A stretch of DNA of 64,000 nt from Paenibacillus hamazuiensis. GTDB lineage: Bacteria > Bacillota > Bacilli > Paenibacillales > NBRC-103111. The notes below the pieces were generated by a model. The model was given only the letters and a program-made list of their open reading frames with translations, did not search any database and had not been told where the DNA came from. The stretch is from positions 5,639,001 to 5,703,000 of the forward strand of contig NZ_JALRMO010000001.1 in assembly GCF_023276405.1 (NCBI RefSeq). Reading direction: 5' to 3'. Of the stretch, positions 44,799 to 53,117 are shown in pieces. Within the stretch, counting starts at the first letter, position 1. Every line of letters begins with the position of its first letter. A program made the position numbers and the translations under genes.

Positions 44799-45810
44799 TC
44801 CCGTTCGCCTCAATTCGCTGCGTAGCTCTTCTTTCCTGATAAAAATTTTTTATCCATCGATGCCGGTAAAGAAGCCGGTTGAACACGTCTGCCGGCAAAG
44901 GAGGTCTTTTCGCCGATTCGATATTGGCCTTGGCATGCTTCAGGCTTTGCAGCGAGGCCAGCGCCACCGTTACCCCGGGATGGGAAAGTACGAATCGGAT
45001 CGCCAGGTCGGCCAAGCTGATTGCATAATCGGGAATGAACGGACGGAGCCGATCTACTTTTGCGATATACCATTCTCTGGGCACGGCGTCAAAATATCTA
45101 TGACGATAATCCGAGACATCAAAAGTAGTCTCCGTTCGAATTACACCGGCCAGCCCCGCCTCATCCATAATGCAGCGGGCAATAACAGCCACACCGTGCT
45201 TTTGGCACAATGGAACAAGACAATCGAAGGCCTGGGAGTCGAATATATTGATTATTGTCTGTATAGAGTCAATTAATCCGGTTGGAATCAAATGAAAAGC
45301 AAGTTCATGCCGATGGTCGGGAACGGATATGCCGATATAACGGATCTTGCCTTCCTCCTTAAGCCTGAGCAGCTCCTCCATCCAGTAATCGCTTGCGTCC
45401 CAAGCCCAGTATTGGTGCATTTGAAGCAAATCTATCGTTTCCACTCCCAAATTTCGCAGCGACTCTTCGGCGCTTCTGCGAATGGCCCCTTTAGGGTATG
45501 TCGTTTCAAGCGGAAGCGGGTATTGCCAGCCCATCCCCGGATAAGCGCCGGCAGGAGCGGCAGCTGCCAATGCTTTCGTTGCAATAAAAGGCTTGGGGCC
45601 CGCCCATTGTTTCAAAGCTTTGCCGATGATTTCTTCCGAGCGTCCGTAAGCCCTTGCCGTATCGATGAAGTTAACCCCTTCCTCCCATGCGGTATGAACA
45701 GAACGAATCAGCTCCCCCTCATCCCGCTCTCCAAAAACTCCCCCGAGTCCCATAGCTCCATACGCCAATCTAAACAGGTTGGAATCCGATCGAAAATTGC
45801 TGATCTGCAT
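44791..45810 (-). CDS. Aldo-keto reductase, second family member
   Basis: A 339-residue TIM-barrel reductase: NFIDTARAYGRSEEII (Asp, Tyr) near 48, FIATKAL (Lys) near 74, LLQMHQYW (His) near 124. Closest in style to the inositol/galactose-dehydrogenase-like AKRs of soil bacteria. I start at ATG 45810 with AAGGGG 10 bases upstream; the frame extends further up but overlaps the preceding gene. It overlaps the creatininase-type gene by eight bases, so both are coupled. Confidence 0.88.
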   Translation of the reverse strand: MQISNFRSDSNLFRLAYGAMGLGGVFGERDEGELIRSVHTAWEEGVNFIDTARAYGRSEEIIGKALKQWAGPKPFIATKALAAAAPAGAYPGMGWQYPLPLETTYPKGAIRRSAEESLRNLGVETIDLLQMHQYWAWDASDYWMEELLRLKEEGKIRYIGISVPDHRHELAFHLIPTGLIDSIQTIINIFDSQAFDCLVPLCQKHGVAVIARCIMDEAGLAGVIRTETTFDVSDYRHRYFDAVPREWYIAKVDRLRPFIPDYAISLADLAIRFVLSHPGVTVALASLQSLKHAKANIESAKRPPLPADVFNRLLYRHRWIKNFYQERRATQRIEANGNV

Positions 45811-45851
45811 GACAGGAACGCCCCTTTTGGTTGTGGAATGTTCGTTCACCT

Positions 45852-47207
45852 TTAATAATTGTTGTAAGCAAGCTCGGAAGTATGGAAGCCGCAAAATACC
45901 GGGAAGTTTTTCGCCAGCTTGGCGATTTCCTCCGGCGGCACCGTTTCCAGCTCCGTCAGTCTTCGCATTCTGGCTTTCTCCGCCATCTCCTGGAAGGAAA
46001 TGATCACATCGATTTTTTTGTAAAGCTCCGGACCCCATCTCGTTCCGAAATCAATATGCCGTCTTTCGTCGATAAGATCGAATTCAACCGTAACTGCGGA
46101 TAGCACATCCCCGAATTTCCAGAACGCCTCCGCCGATTTACGCTTCTTCTTGAAGCCGCACGCTTCCCCAAGCATGGTTAAAGACGAATACAGCTCCGTA
46201 AACTGCTGTTTGACGTCATCTTTGCCGGGACCGGTTAACCATTTGAATTGATCGACCGTATACCCCAATTGTTCCAATCTTCTCATGCCCATCTGGCTGT
46301 GACGGAACTCATCCCACATATGACGCGCCATATCAAAATAAAACGGCAGCGGCATATGATCGACGTAATAATAAATGGTAGATAAGGTTTCGCCCGCAAA
46401 AATTTCCGTGGCATAAATGTAAATCATTTGTTTGACGCTGTCGTGCAGCACGGACATGCTCGAATCGGAATAAGACTGAATCGGCTTTTCCCCTTGGTAC
46501 CTCGGAAACCTCGGCTCCAGCTTTGCTTTCTCGGGAAGCGGTCCCGCCGGATTTTTCGCGATGGTTACAGGCCAAATGATGGCATCGGCACCGCTTTGAT
46601 GCCTGGCATTCGTTTCGAAAGCTTGCCATACAGCGGAAATGTAAGATTCCCATTCCATCATCAGCAGCGTCTCTTCCTCGCTATTGGAAGAAGCGAACTG
46701 TACTTGACGCCATACCCACCCAAGCATCGTTTCCCGCTCGACGAAAATAAATGTAATTTGATCGATTGTCGGCAGGTTGAGAATAGGGTCCAATCGAAGC
46801 ATCAACGCATCATACTGCTCATACAGTTTTTTCAAAACGAAATGATAGCTGAGGAAAAACGTTTTTTCGTCAGGGGCTGCGAAAATTCTTTCCATCGCTT
46901 CGTTCGTCAAATCCGGAATCCATTCTTTCTCGCCCAATCCGCCGGGAAGCTCCTGAATACGTTCGTATAAACATTTTACATTTCGATTGTGCAGGTATGC
47001 GTAACGTCCCAAGGTCATTTTTTGCTCGTAAACCGGAATGGCCGGGATCCAGCCGCCGATCAATTTCGACAGCTTCAATTCCTGCCATAAAAGATGCTTC
47101 AATTCATTGGCCGTATCTACCGGTCTAAGAAAGCGCTGTCTTAACGGACTTCGGTCCGCATCGGTTTGCTTCTTCTCCAGGCCTTCGAAATCTTTCTCGT
47201 CTTTCAT
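45852..47207 (-). CDS. Unrecognised helical protein with a ferritin-like diiron pattern
   Basis: A 451-residue protein whose family I do not recognise. It is almost wholly helical with no signal peptide. In the second half two E-x2-H pairs stand out: MWDEFRHSQMG near 303 and DLIDERRHIDFG near 382. Each is preceded by another Glu about 5-30 residues before (AGETLS; VEFDLI). Repeated Glu plus ExxH on helices is the classic carboxylate-bridged diiron arrangement, so it may be an oxygenase or oxidase. GGAGG precedes the ATG. It opens a unit with an aldo-keto reductase and a creatininase-type hydrolase, and is preceded by an AraC gene and a sugar importer. Confidence 0.6.
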   Translation of the reverse strand: MKDEKDFEGLEKKQTDADRSPLRQRFLRPVDTANELKHLLWQELKLSKLIGGWIPAIPVYEQKMTLGRYAYLHNRNVKCLYERIQELPGGLGEKEWIPDLTNEAMERIFAAPDEKTFFLSYHFVLKKLYEQYDALMLRLDPILNLPTIDQITFIFVERETMLGWVWRQVQFASSNSEEETLLMMEWESYISAVWQAFETNARHQSGADAIIWPVTIAKNPAGPLPEKAKLEPRFPRYQGEKPIQSYSDSSMSVLHDSVKQMIYIYATEIFAGETLSTIYYYVDHMPLPFYFDMARHMWDEFRHSQMGMRRLEQLGYTVDQFKWLTGPGKDDVKQQFTELYSSLTMLGEACGFKKKRKSAEAFWKFGDVLSAVTVEFDLIDERRHIDFGTRWGPELYKKIDVIISFQEMAEKARMRRLTELETVPPEEIAKLAKNFPVFCGFHTSELAYNNY

Positions 47208-47238
47208 ACCAATACCTCCGTAGTGAAAAAGTGATAAA

Positions 47239-47271
47239 CGAACTTGCTACATCCAATGTAGCAAAAGTTCG
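47239..47271. promoter_or_regulatory. Long inverted repeat upstream of the diiron-like gene
   Basis: CGAACTT-GCTACAT (47239-47252) pairs with ATGTAGC-AA-AAGTTCG (47256-47271): 14 pairs with a two-base bulge. It sits between the AraC stop and the next gene's ribosome site. On the minus strand a loose T-rich tract follows, so it could be a weak terminator or a regulator site. Confidence 0.45.
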
Positions 47272-47299
47272 GCAGCACTTCTTCAACGAAGACATGCTG

Positions 47300-47319
47300 A
47301 AAGTTATAACATTGTACGC
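47300..47319 (+). promoter_or_regulatory. 20-base motif, copy A
   Basis: AAAGTTATAACATTGTACGC. It differs by one base from the motif at 51445-51464. It overlaps the last codons of the AraC gene and lies 93 bases before the diiron-like gene start on the minus strand. Confidence 0.55.
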
Positions 47320-48143
47320 TTCTTCCGGTACTCCCGCGGGGACATCCCGTAATGTTGACGGAAATGGGTTATAAAATATTGAAGCGTATCATAACCGCAT
47401 TCGTAAGCGATATCCGTAACCGATTTGTCGGTATGGCCGAGCAAATAAATAGCCGCTTGCATACGCAGCCGGTGAATAAACTGATTCGGCGTCACCCCGG
47501 TGACCGCTTTAAACTTCTTATAAAAAAACGTCCGCTTCTTCCCCGTCAGCATAACCAGCCGCTCCATGTCGATATTTTGCGTAAAATTCATCAACACGTA
47601 TTCAATCGCTTTGATAATGCTTTGATCCATCTCTTCATTAAGCTTGTCCGGCCGGCTTCCCAGGCTATGGCGCAAAATATGAACAAGAATATCGATCAAG
47701 TACATAAACTGTTTGCTTTTCCAGCCTATGTTCTTTTCCTGTTCCTCGTTTACGGCTTTGGAGGCGAGTTTTTGGATCGCTTTGGCGCATTCATCATCCC
47801 CCGCTATGTAAGGAGATATCGCTTCCACCGCATAAAAAGGGGTTAAAAGCTTATAGCCGTCGGGAATAAGACGGGCGATCGAAGGAGAATACAAAATGCT
47901 GACCCATTGAATTGGCTTTTCCGGGTCTTTTACCAAATTCCAATGCGGTTCAAATGGCCGGAACAAAAAAACATCTCCGGGCCGGCCGTCATATTGCCTG
48001 TGCGTCAGCTGAAACCGCGCTTCATTATGTTGAAGCACATGGATTTCCAAAATATCGTGAATATGCAATTCATGTTCTTCAAGCATCCCTGTTTTCGTTT
48101 GAAATACGAAATCGTTCTCAAGTATAAATTGTTCGAAGAACAC
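47304..48143 (-). CDS. AraC family transcription regulator
   Basis: A 279-residue regulator with an N-terminal cupin-like sensor (ELHIHDILEIHVLQH, RPGDVFLFRPFEPHW) and two C-terminal HTH motifs (IDMERLVMLTGKKRTFFYKK and SVTDIAYECGYDTLQYFITH), ending FRQHYGMSPREYRKKR. GTG 48143 has AAGGGGAG nine bases upstream; an ATG at 48152 is only two bases from that site and is less likely. It lies between the sugar-importer genes and the diiron-like unit, all on the minus strand, and is the obvious controller of both. Confidence 0.88.
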   Translation of the reverse strand: MFFEQFILENDFVFQTKTGMLEEHELHIHDILEIHVLQHNEARFQLTHRQYDGRPGDVFLFRPFEPHWNLVKDPEKPIQWVSILYSPSIARLIPDGYKLLTPFYAVEAISPYIAGDDECAKAIQKLASKAVNEEQEKNIGWKSKQFMYLIDILVHILRHSLGSRPDKLNEEMDQSIIKAIEYVLMNFTQNIDMERLVMLTGKKRTFFYKKFKAVTGVTPNQFIHRLRMQAAIYLLGHTDKSVTDIAYECGYDTLQYFITHFRQHYGMSPREYRKKRTML

Positions 48144-48246
48144 GTAAAACATCTCCCCTTTTCTTTTTACTTTATCACACTTCTTTATCCAGACTAAAAA
48201 AATAACATCCGCTCCACGGAGCGAATGCCTGCATAAGTTCATTTCA

Positions 48247-49065
48247 TCAGCCTTTTATTGCACCGTCGGTTATTCCCCGGATAAAATATTGCTGAGCCAA
48301 AATAAATACGGTGAGAAGAGGAATTAACGAGAGTATGATTGCGGCGCTTAAAGTGCCGAAAGCCCAGGATTGAGCCTCGCTTCGAAGCATGGTTATCCCC
48401 ACTGGCAAGGTCCAATTGATATTATCGGAGACCAACGTCCGGGCGAACATGAATTCTTCCCAAATCTGTATTGCGCTAAAAATAAATACGGTAGCCAGAC
48501 CGGGCTTAACAATCGGCAGCATGATGCGGTACCATGTTTGAAAAACCGTACATCCGTCCATTAATGCCGCTTCTTCGATCTCTTTGGAAACTCCTCTATA
48601 ATTGCCTCTCATGATCAATATAGCCAGCGGCAAATTTAACGTAATATAAGGCAAAATAAGTCCGAGCTTGGTATTGATAAGCCCTGATTTGCTTTCCATG
48701 ATATAAATCGGAACCAGATACACGGCCCATGGAACCGCCATAATTAACAATAAAAACCCGATAAACAAAACATCCCCTTTAAATTTGAAACGCGCAAACC
48801 CGTATCCGCTCATACTGCTTAATAAAACGACGGCAGCTACACTGACTGCCGTTATACTGATACTGTTCATAAAGTACATGCCCAAATTTACGGATCCTTG
48901 AAAAATATGGATATATTGAACCAAGGTCCATTCCTGCGGAAGGATTCGAACGGCACCGTAGATATCCTGATCGCTTTTTAAAGAAGTGAGTAAAATCCAT
49001 ATAAAAGGGGCTATAAACAGTAAGCCTATCAAGCCGGATATGACATAAAGTATGAAACGCGACAT
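48247..49065 (-). CDS. Carbohydrate ABC importer permease (MalG type)
   Basis: A 272-residue permease with six helices. The EAA loop is SKEIEEAALMDGCTVFQTWY, and the tail is FILAQQYFIRGITDGAIKG. AAGGAT precedes the ATG. It follows its partner by 21 bases. No ATPase gene is in the cluster. Confidence 0.92.
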   Translation of the reverse strand: MSRFILYVISGLIGLLFIAPFIWILLTSLKSDQDIYGAVRILPQEWTLVQYIHIFQGSVNLGMYFMNSISITAVSVAAVVLLSSMSGYGFARFKFKGDVLFIGFLLLIMAVPWAVYLVPIYIMESKSGLINTKLGLILPYITLNLPLAILIMRGNYRGVSKEIEEAALMDGCTVFQTWYRIMLPIVKPGLATVFIFSAIQIWEEFMFARTLVSDNINWTLPVGITMLRSEAQSWAFGTLSAAIILSLIPLLTVFILAQQYFIRGITDGAIKG

Positions 49066-49086
49066 AATCGGTTATCCTTCCTTGTA

Positions 49087-49977
49087 TCATGTGAGGTTTT
49101 TGTCCCTGTTAAGCACGAATATATTTAGACCGCTCGCAATAAGCACGAGAAGCGCCACCACGTAAGCTATAGCCGAGCCGTAACCCATTTCATAAAATTC
49201 AAACGAAGATCGCCACGAATAAAAATACAAGGTGGTCGTGGCCCCGGCGGGCCCGCCATAAGCCATGACAAACGGCTGCTCGAATACTTTAATGCTGTTC
49301 ATAATCCCCCAAACCCCGGTGACGATAAAGGTTTCCTTCAAATTGGGGATGGTCACGTAAATAAATCGATGCCACCAACCGGCGCCGTCAATTTTTGCCG
49401 CTTCGTACAAGTCCCCGGGGATAGCTTGCAAACCTGCGATAAACAGGATCATAACAATTCCCGAGTATCTCCAAACACTGACCAATATGATAGAAAATAA
49501 CGCCACATCGGGATCCCCGAGCCAATTTTTAATCAAATACGGAAGGTGCAGCAAATCCAACACATGATTTACAATTCCAAACTTAAAATTTAAAATCCAT
49601 TGAAAGATGACTCCCGTTAATGAAAGTGCGACAATGATCGGCAGGAACACAACGGTTCTGAGCAGTTTCATGCCGCGCAGATCGGATGTCACGAGGAGTG
49701 CTACGAGCAGGGAGAAAGAGATTAACAAGATAAAAAAGAACGTGGCGAAAATGAGCGTATTTTTTGCCGCATTCCAAAATTCGGGATCGGAAAGAAGTTT
49801 AATATAGTTGCCGAGTCCGATAAACACAGGTTTTTCTGAATATACAAAGTTAAATTCCGTTAAGCTTAAATAAATCGAATTCAGCAGCGGATACAGCATT
49901 AATAAACTAAGCAGCAGCATGGACGGCGCAATAAATACTCCAAGAAAGAGAACCTTCGTACGCAAACTCGAAATCAT
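49087..49977 (-). CDS. Carbohydrate ABC importer permease (MalF type)
   Basis: A 296-residue permease: APSMLLLSLLMLYPLLNSIY in helix 1, and the EAA loop GDLYEAAKIDGAGWWHRFIYV. AAAGGAG stands 10 bases before the ATG. Sixteen bases separate it from the binding-protein gene upstream. Confidence 0.92.
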   Translation of the reverse strand: MISSLRTKVLFLGVFIAPSMLLLSLLMLYPLLNSIYLSLTEFNFVYSEKPVFIGLGNYIKLLSDPEFWNAAKNTLIFATFFFILLISFSLLVALLVTSDLRGMKLLRTVVFLPIIVALSLTGVIFQWILNFKFGIVNHVLDLLHLPYLIKNWLGDPDVALFSIILVSVWRYSGIVMILFIAGLQAIPGDLYEAAKIDGAGWWHRFIYVTIPNLKETFIVTGVWGIMNSIKVFEQPFVMAYGGPAGATTTLYFYSWRSSFEFYEMGYGSAIAYVVALLVLIASGLNIFVLNRDKNLT

Positions 49978-49993
49978 ATCGACTATTCTCCTT

Positions 49994-51328
49994 TTATTGG
50001 ATCATATGAACGTTGAGCGCTTTAAAACCTGTTGACAATTTAGCGGCCGTTTCATCGACCGATTGACCGGACGTGAGCATCTTGGATACTTCCCGATGAA
50101 TCAGCTCCGTAATTTTGCCCTGCTCTTGATACAAAGGCTCGCTTTTGGAATTGTTCATAACGGCGAGCAAGCTCTTTATTCCTGGGTCCAAGGCATCGTA
50201 ATATTCGCTGATGACCGGCAGCTTGCCGAATTTCTCCGCCGACCATTGCTGTCCGTAAACGTTAAGCAGCTGCTCCTGGATGAATTGTTTGGCCAGTTCG
50301 GTATTTTTCGAAAGTTTAGGAATGTACATGCCATGCGTAAATATTATACTTCCGCTCGTATCCGTCCCCGGAAGCGGAAGATTGACGACCTTCCCCTTGC
50401 CCAGCACGGCTTCCGTTTCCTGAGTTCTCGAGCTTGCCGTCCATAGCATACTGACGGTTCCCGCCTTCAAGGCGTTGCGCCCCGCATTGGCATCGATTAA
50501 TCCGTCGGATGGTCCATAGCCGTCTTTAATTAACTTTTGCCAAAACATTAACAGATCCTTGGCTTTGCCGCTTGTAAAATCAATTGTTTTTCCGTCATCC
50601 GATAAAAACTTTCCGTTATTGGTTCCGACGAGGCCCGAATAATAATTCAAATTAATAAAATTCGCCGCCAAATCAACCGCCAAGCCATAACGGACTGTTT
50701 TCCCGTTATCCGTCTTCGTCAGCTTTTTGGCAAAATCATAAAGCTCGTTCCAATCTTTGGGAGCTTTCGGTTTTCCGTTCGAGTCAACCAATCCGGCTTC
50801 TTTCATGTGATCCACGTTAACGTTTAAGCTGATCGCTTCACCGAGCAGAGGCACGGCATACTGCTTTCCTCCGAATTTCCCTTGATCCAGCAGCGATTTG
50901 ACAAACTTGTCTTTACCGATCTTGGAGAAGAAAGCTTCATCGAATTCCGTTAAAAAACCTTTGGCTACATAAGGGGAAAGGTCTGCCGGCGATCCGCCGA
51001 GCGCCAAGTCAAAACTCGTTTTTCCCTGGGACCATTGAAGCAGGTACGGATCCGCCTCGCCCTTGTCCGGAGCCGGCTTAATTTCAACCTTTACGCCCGG
51101 ATGAGCGTCCATGAATTTTTGCGCGGCTTCCTTTAAAGGCCACTTATCGATAATCCAGGCCTGCGCGGAAATGACCAGCGTTTTATCTTTATACATGTCG
51201 CCTTCCGTTTGTATTCCGGGATCCGTAGATTTATTAGCATTATTTGCAGGCGAATCGAGATTTGAACAGCCTATCATGTTTGTTGCCAACACCAAACCAA
51301 AAGCCGCAGCCACCCATTTTCTTTTCAT
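49994..51328 (-). CDS. Sugar ABC substrate-binding lipoprotein
   Basis: A 444-residue family 1 receptor with lipobox NMIGCSNL (Cys about 21) and an Asn/Asp-rich linker. The fold shows DLALGGSPADLSPYVAKGFL and AGRNALKAGTVSMLWTASSR. GGGGAGGGG precedes the ATG. First gene of the importer operon; an extended -10, a cre-like palindrome and the 20-base motif lie upstream. Ligand unknown. Confidence 0.92.
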   Translation of the reverse strand: MKRKWVAAAFGLVLATNMIGCSNLDSPANNANKSTDPGIQTEGDMYKDKTLVISAQAWIIDKWPLKEAAQKFMDAHPGVKVEIKPAPDKGEADPYLLQWSQGKTSFDLALGGSPADLSPYVAKGFLTEFDEAFFSKIGKDKFVKSLLDQGKFGGKQYAVPLLGEAISLNVNVDHMKEAGLVDSNGKPKAPKDWNELYDFAKKLTKTDNGKTVRYGLAVDLAANFINLNYYSGLVGTNNGKFLSDDGKTIDFTSGKAKDLLMFWQKLIKDGYGPSDGLIDANAGRNALKAGTVSMLWTASSRTQETEAVLGKGKVVNLPLPGTDTSGSIIFTHGMYIPKLSKNTELAKQFIQEQLLNVYGQQWSAEKFGKLPVISEYYDALDPGIKSLLAVMNNSKSEPLYQEQGKITELIHREVSKMLTSGQSVDETAAKLSTGFKALNVHMIQ

Positions 51329-51369
51329 TTTTTCCCCTCCCCAAAATGTAACCGCTTAATCATTCTAAT

Positions 51370-51383
51370 AGAAAGCGTTTTCT
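51370..51383. promoter_or_regulatory. cre-like palindrome upstream of the sugar importer
   Basis: AGAAAGCGTTTTCT is close to the CcpA consensus (two end bases differ) and lies between the extended -10 at 51400-51408 and the binding-protein start, where a bound CcpA would block elongation. Confidence 0.45.
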
Positions 51384-51399
51384 TATTTTTAATAAACCC

Positions 51400-51408
51400 A
51401 TTATAACA
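51400..51408 (-). promoter_or_regulatory. Extended -10 promoter of the sugar importer
   Basis: On the minus strand TGTTATAAT, a perfect TATAAT with the TGn extension, 72 bases before the binding-protein ATG. No convincing -35 is seen, so an activator such as the local AraC protein may be needed. Confidence 0.5.
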
Positions 51409-51444
51409 AACGGACTATGTGAATTCTTAAAATAACTCAACCTA

Positions 51445-51464
51445 AAAGTTATAAAATTGTACGC
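51445..51464 (+). promoter_or_regulatory. 20-base motif, copy B
   Basis: AAAGTTATAAAATTGTACGC, 19 of 20 bases identical to 47300-47319. It lies about 37 bases upstream of the extended -10 of the importer promoter, a position suited to activator binding. Confidence 0.6.
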
Positions 51465-51495
51465 AATTTTCTTTGAAACGACACGGAATTCGTTC

Positions 51496-51543
51496 AAAAA
51501 AAGACCATAAGAAACATTGGCGTTCCAATGTTCCTTATGGTCT
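51496..51543 (-). terminator. Strong terminator of the inositol operon
   Basis: A 19-pair stem (51502-51520 with 51525-51543, one wobble or mismatch, four-base loop) followed by seven Ts on the minus strand, 17 bases after the stop of the ATPase gene. Confidence 0.92.
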
Positions 51544-51559
51544 GTCTTCTTTTCCGGCA

Positions 51560-53050
51560 TCAGCTGTAGGCCAGTTCCATTATTTTTTGCTGATTGGCTT
51601 CTTCGCGGGCTAATTCGCCCTTTTTCGCGCCTTCGTGCATAACGATGACCCTGTCGCTCATTCCCAAAATTTCGGGAAGCTCGGAGGAGATCATGACGAT
51701 CGCTTTGCCCGTTTGGGCCAATCGGGACATCAGCTTATGGATTTCCGATTTGGCGCCGACATCGATTCCCCTTGTGGGCTCATCCAAAATAAGAATATCC
51801 GGATTGTTTAACAGCCATCTGGCCAGCAAAACCTTTTGCTGATTGCCTCCGCTCAGATTTACGATCTGCTGGTCGAGGCTCGGCGTCTTGATGTTTAACC
51901 GCTCCACAAATAACGCGCACATATCGTCGACCAATTTTCGATTGATTAACTTTGCTTTATTCAAATAGCTGTCGATGCTGGAAACGATCATATTATCCCT
52001 GATCGACAAGGGAAGAAGAGCCCCCGTAATTTTTCGGTCCTCCGTCAGCAAGCCGATTTTGTGCTTTATCGCGTCGCGAGGAGAAGTGATATGGACCTTG
52101 CGGCCGTCAACCCAAATTTCCCCTGAGTCGGGAGGATGGATGCCGAATATGCTCTCGATCACTTCCGTTCTGCCGGCCCCCATCAACCCTGCGATTCCCA
52201 GAATCTCCCCCTTCCTCACATCAAAGCTGATGTCCTTGAACTTACCGTTTCGGGTCAAATTTCGTACGGACAACACCACGTCGCCGATTTCCGCTTCGTC
52301 CTTATGGAACACCATCTTGATTTCCCGGCCTACCATCATCTGAATCAGCGATTCCTGATCCAGCTCGCCCGCCGCTTTCGTACCTACGTATTGTCCGTCC
52401 CTGAATACGGTAATATCGTCGCAAATCCGGAAAATCTCGTCCATCATATGCGAGATATAGATGATCGAGACCCCTTTCGCTTTCAGGGATCCGATCATGC
52501 GGAACAATTGCTCGACTTCTTTGTCCGTAATGGCCGAGGTCGGTTCGTCCATGATGATCAAATCCGCATCGTAGGAGATGGCCGCAGCGATTTCCACCAT
52601 CTGCGTATTCGCAATGCTGAGATTTGCCATCTTTGTATTGGGGTCCAAATCGATGTGTAACGTTTCGAACAGCTTTCTCGTATCCTCGATCATTTTCTTT
52701 TTATTGATCCAGCCGAAACCGAACGTTGCTTCACGTCCCAGAAAAATATTTTCCGCCACCGTCATTTGGGGCACGGGGCTCAGCTCCTGGTGAATCATGG
52801 AGATCCCTCTCGCCAAGGCGTCCTTGGAGCCGGCAAGTTTGATTTCCTCGCCTTTAAACCTAATCGTGCCTTGATCGGGCGTATAAATGCCGAAAATGAT
52901 TTTCATCAATGTCGATTTGCCGGCGCCATTTTCCCCCATTAAAGCATGGACCGTCCCTTTGCGCACCTTCAATTGAATGTTGTCGAGAGCTTTGACACCC
53001 GGAAATTCCTTGGTGATTCCATCCATTTCCAAAATGTACTCCGAACTCAT
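51560..53050 (-). CDS. Ribose/inositol-type sugar ABC importer ATPase (two ABC domains)
   Basis: A 496-residue RbsA/MglA-type ATPase with two cassettes. The first has Walker [10 protein letters not shown] near 40 and [15 protein letters not shown]. The second has the degenerate GLMGAGRTE loop usual in the family, [13 protein letters not shown] and [19 protein letters not shown]. It powers the permease and binding protein encoded at 58518-60581; the iolDECA genes lie between. Start ATG 53050 with GGAG eight bases upstream. Last gene of the operon before a strong terminator. Confidence 0.92.
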   Translation of the reverse strand: MSSEYILEMDGITKEFPGVKALDNIQLKVRKGTVHALMGENGAGKSTLMKIIFGIYTPDQGTIRFKGEEIKLAGSKDALARGISMIHQELSPVPQMTVAENIFLGREATFGFGWINKKKMIEDTRKLFETLHIDLDPNTKMANLSIANTQMVEIAAAISYDADLIIMDEPTSAITDKEVEQLFRMIGSLKAKGVSIIYISHMMDEIFRICDDITVFRDGQYVGTKAAGELDQESLIQMMVGREIKMVFHKDEAEIGDVVLSVRNLTRNGKFKDISFDVRKGEILGIAGLMGAGRTEVIESIFGIHPPDSGEIWVDGRKVHITSPRDAIKHKIGLLTEDRKITGALLPLSIRDNMIVSSIDSYLNKAKLINRKLVDDMCALFVERLNIKTPSLDQQIVNLSGGNQQKVLLARWLLNNPDILILDEPTRGIDVGAKSEIHKLMSRLAQTGKAIVMISSELPEILGMSDRVIVMHEGAKKGELAREEANQQKIMELAYS

Positions 53051-53117
53051 CCCGATCACTCCATGCATCATGTTATATTCCAAGCTTTATCCGAGCTTCC
53101 GAACAGCCGCCTGTTAA

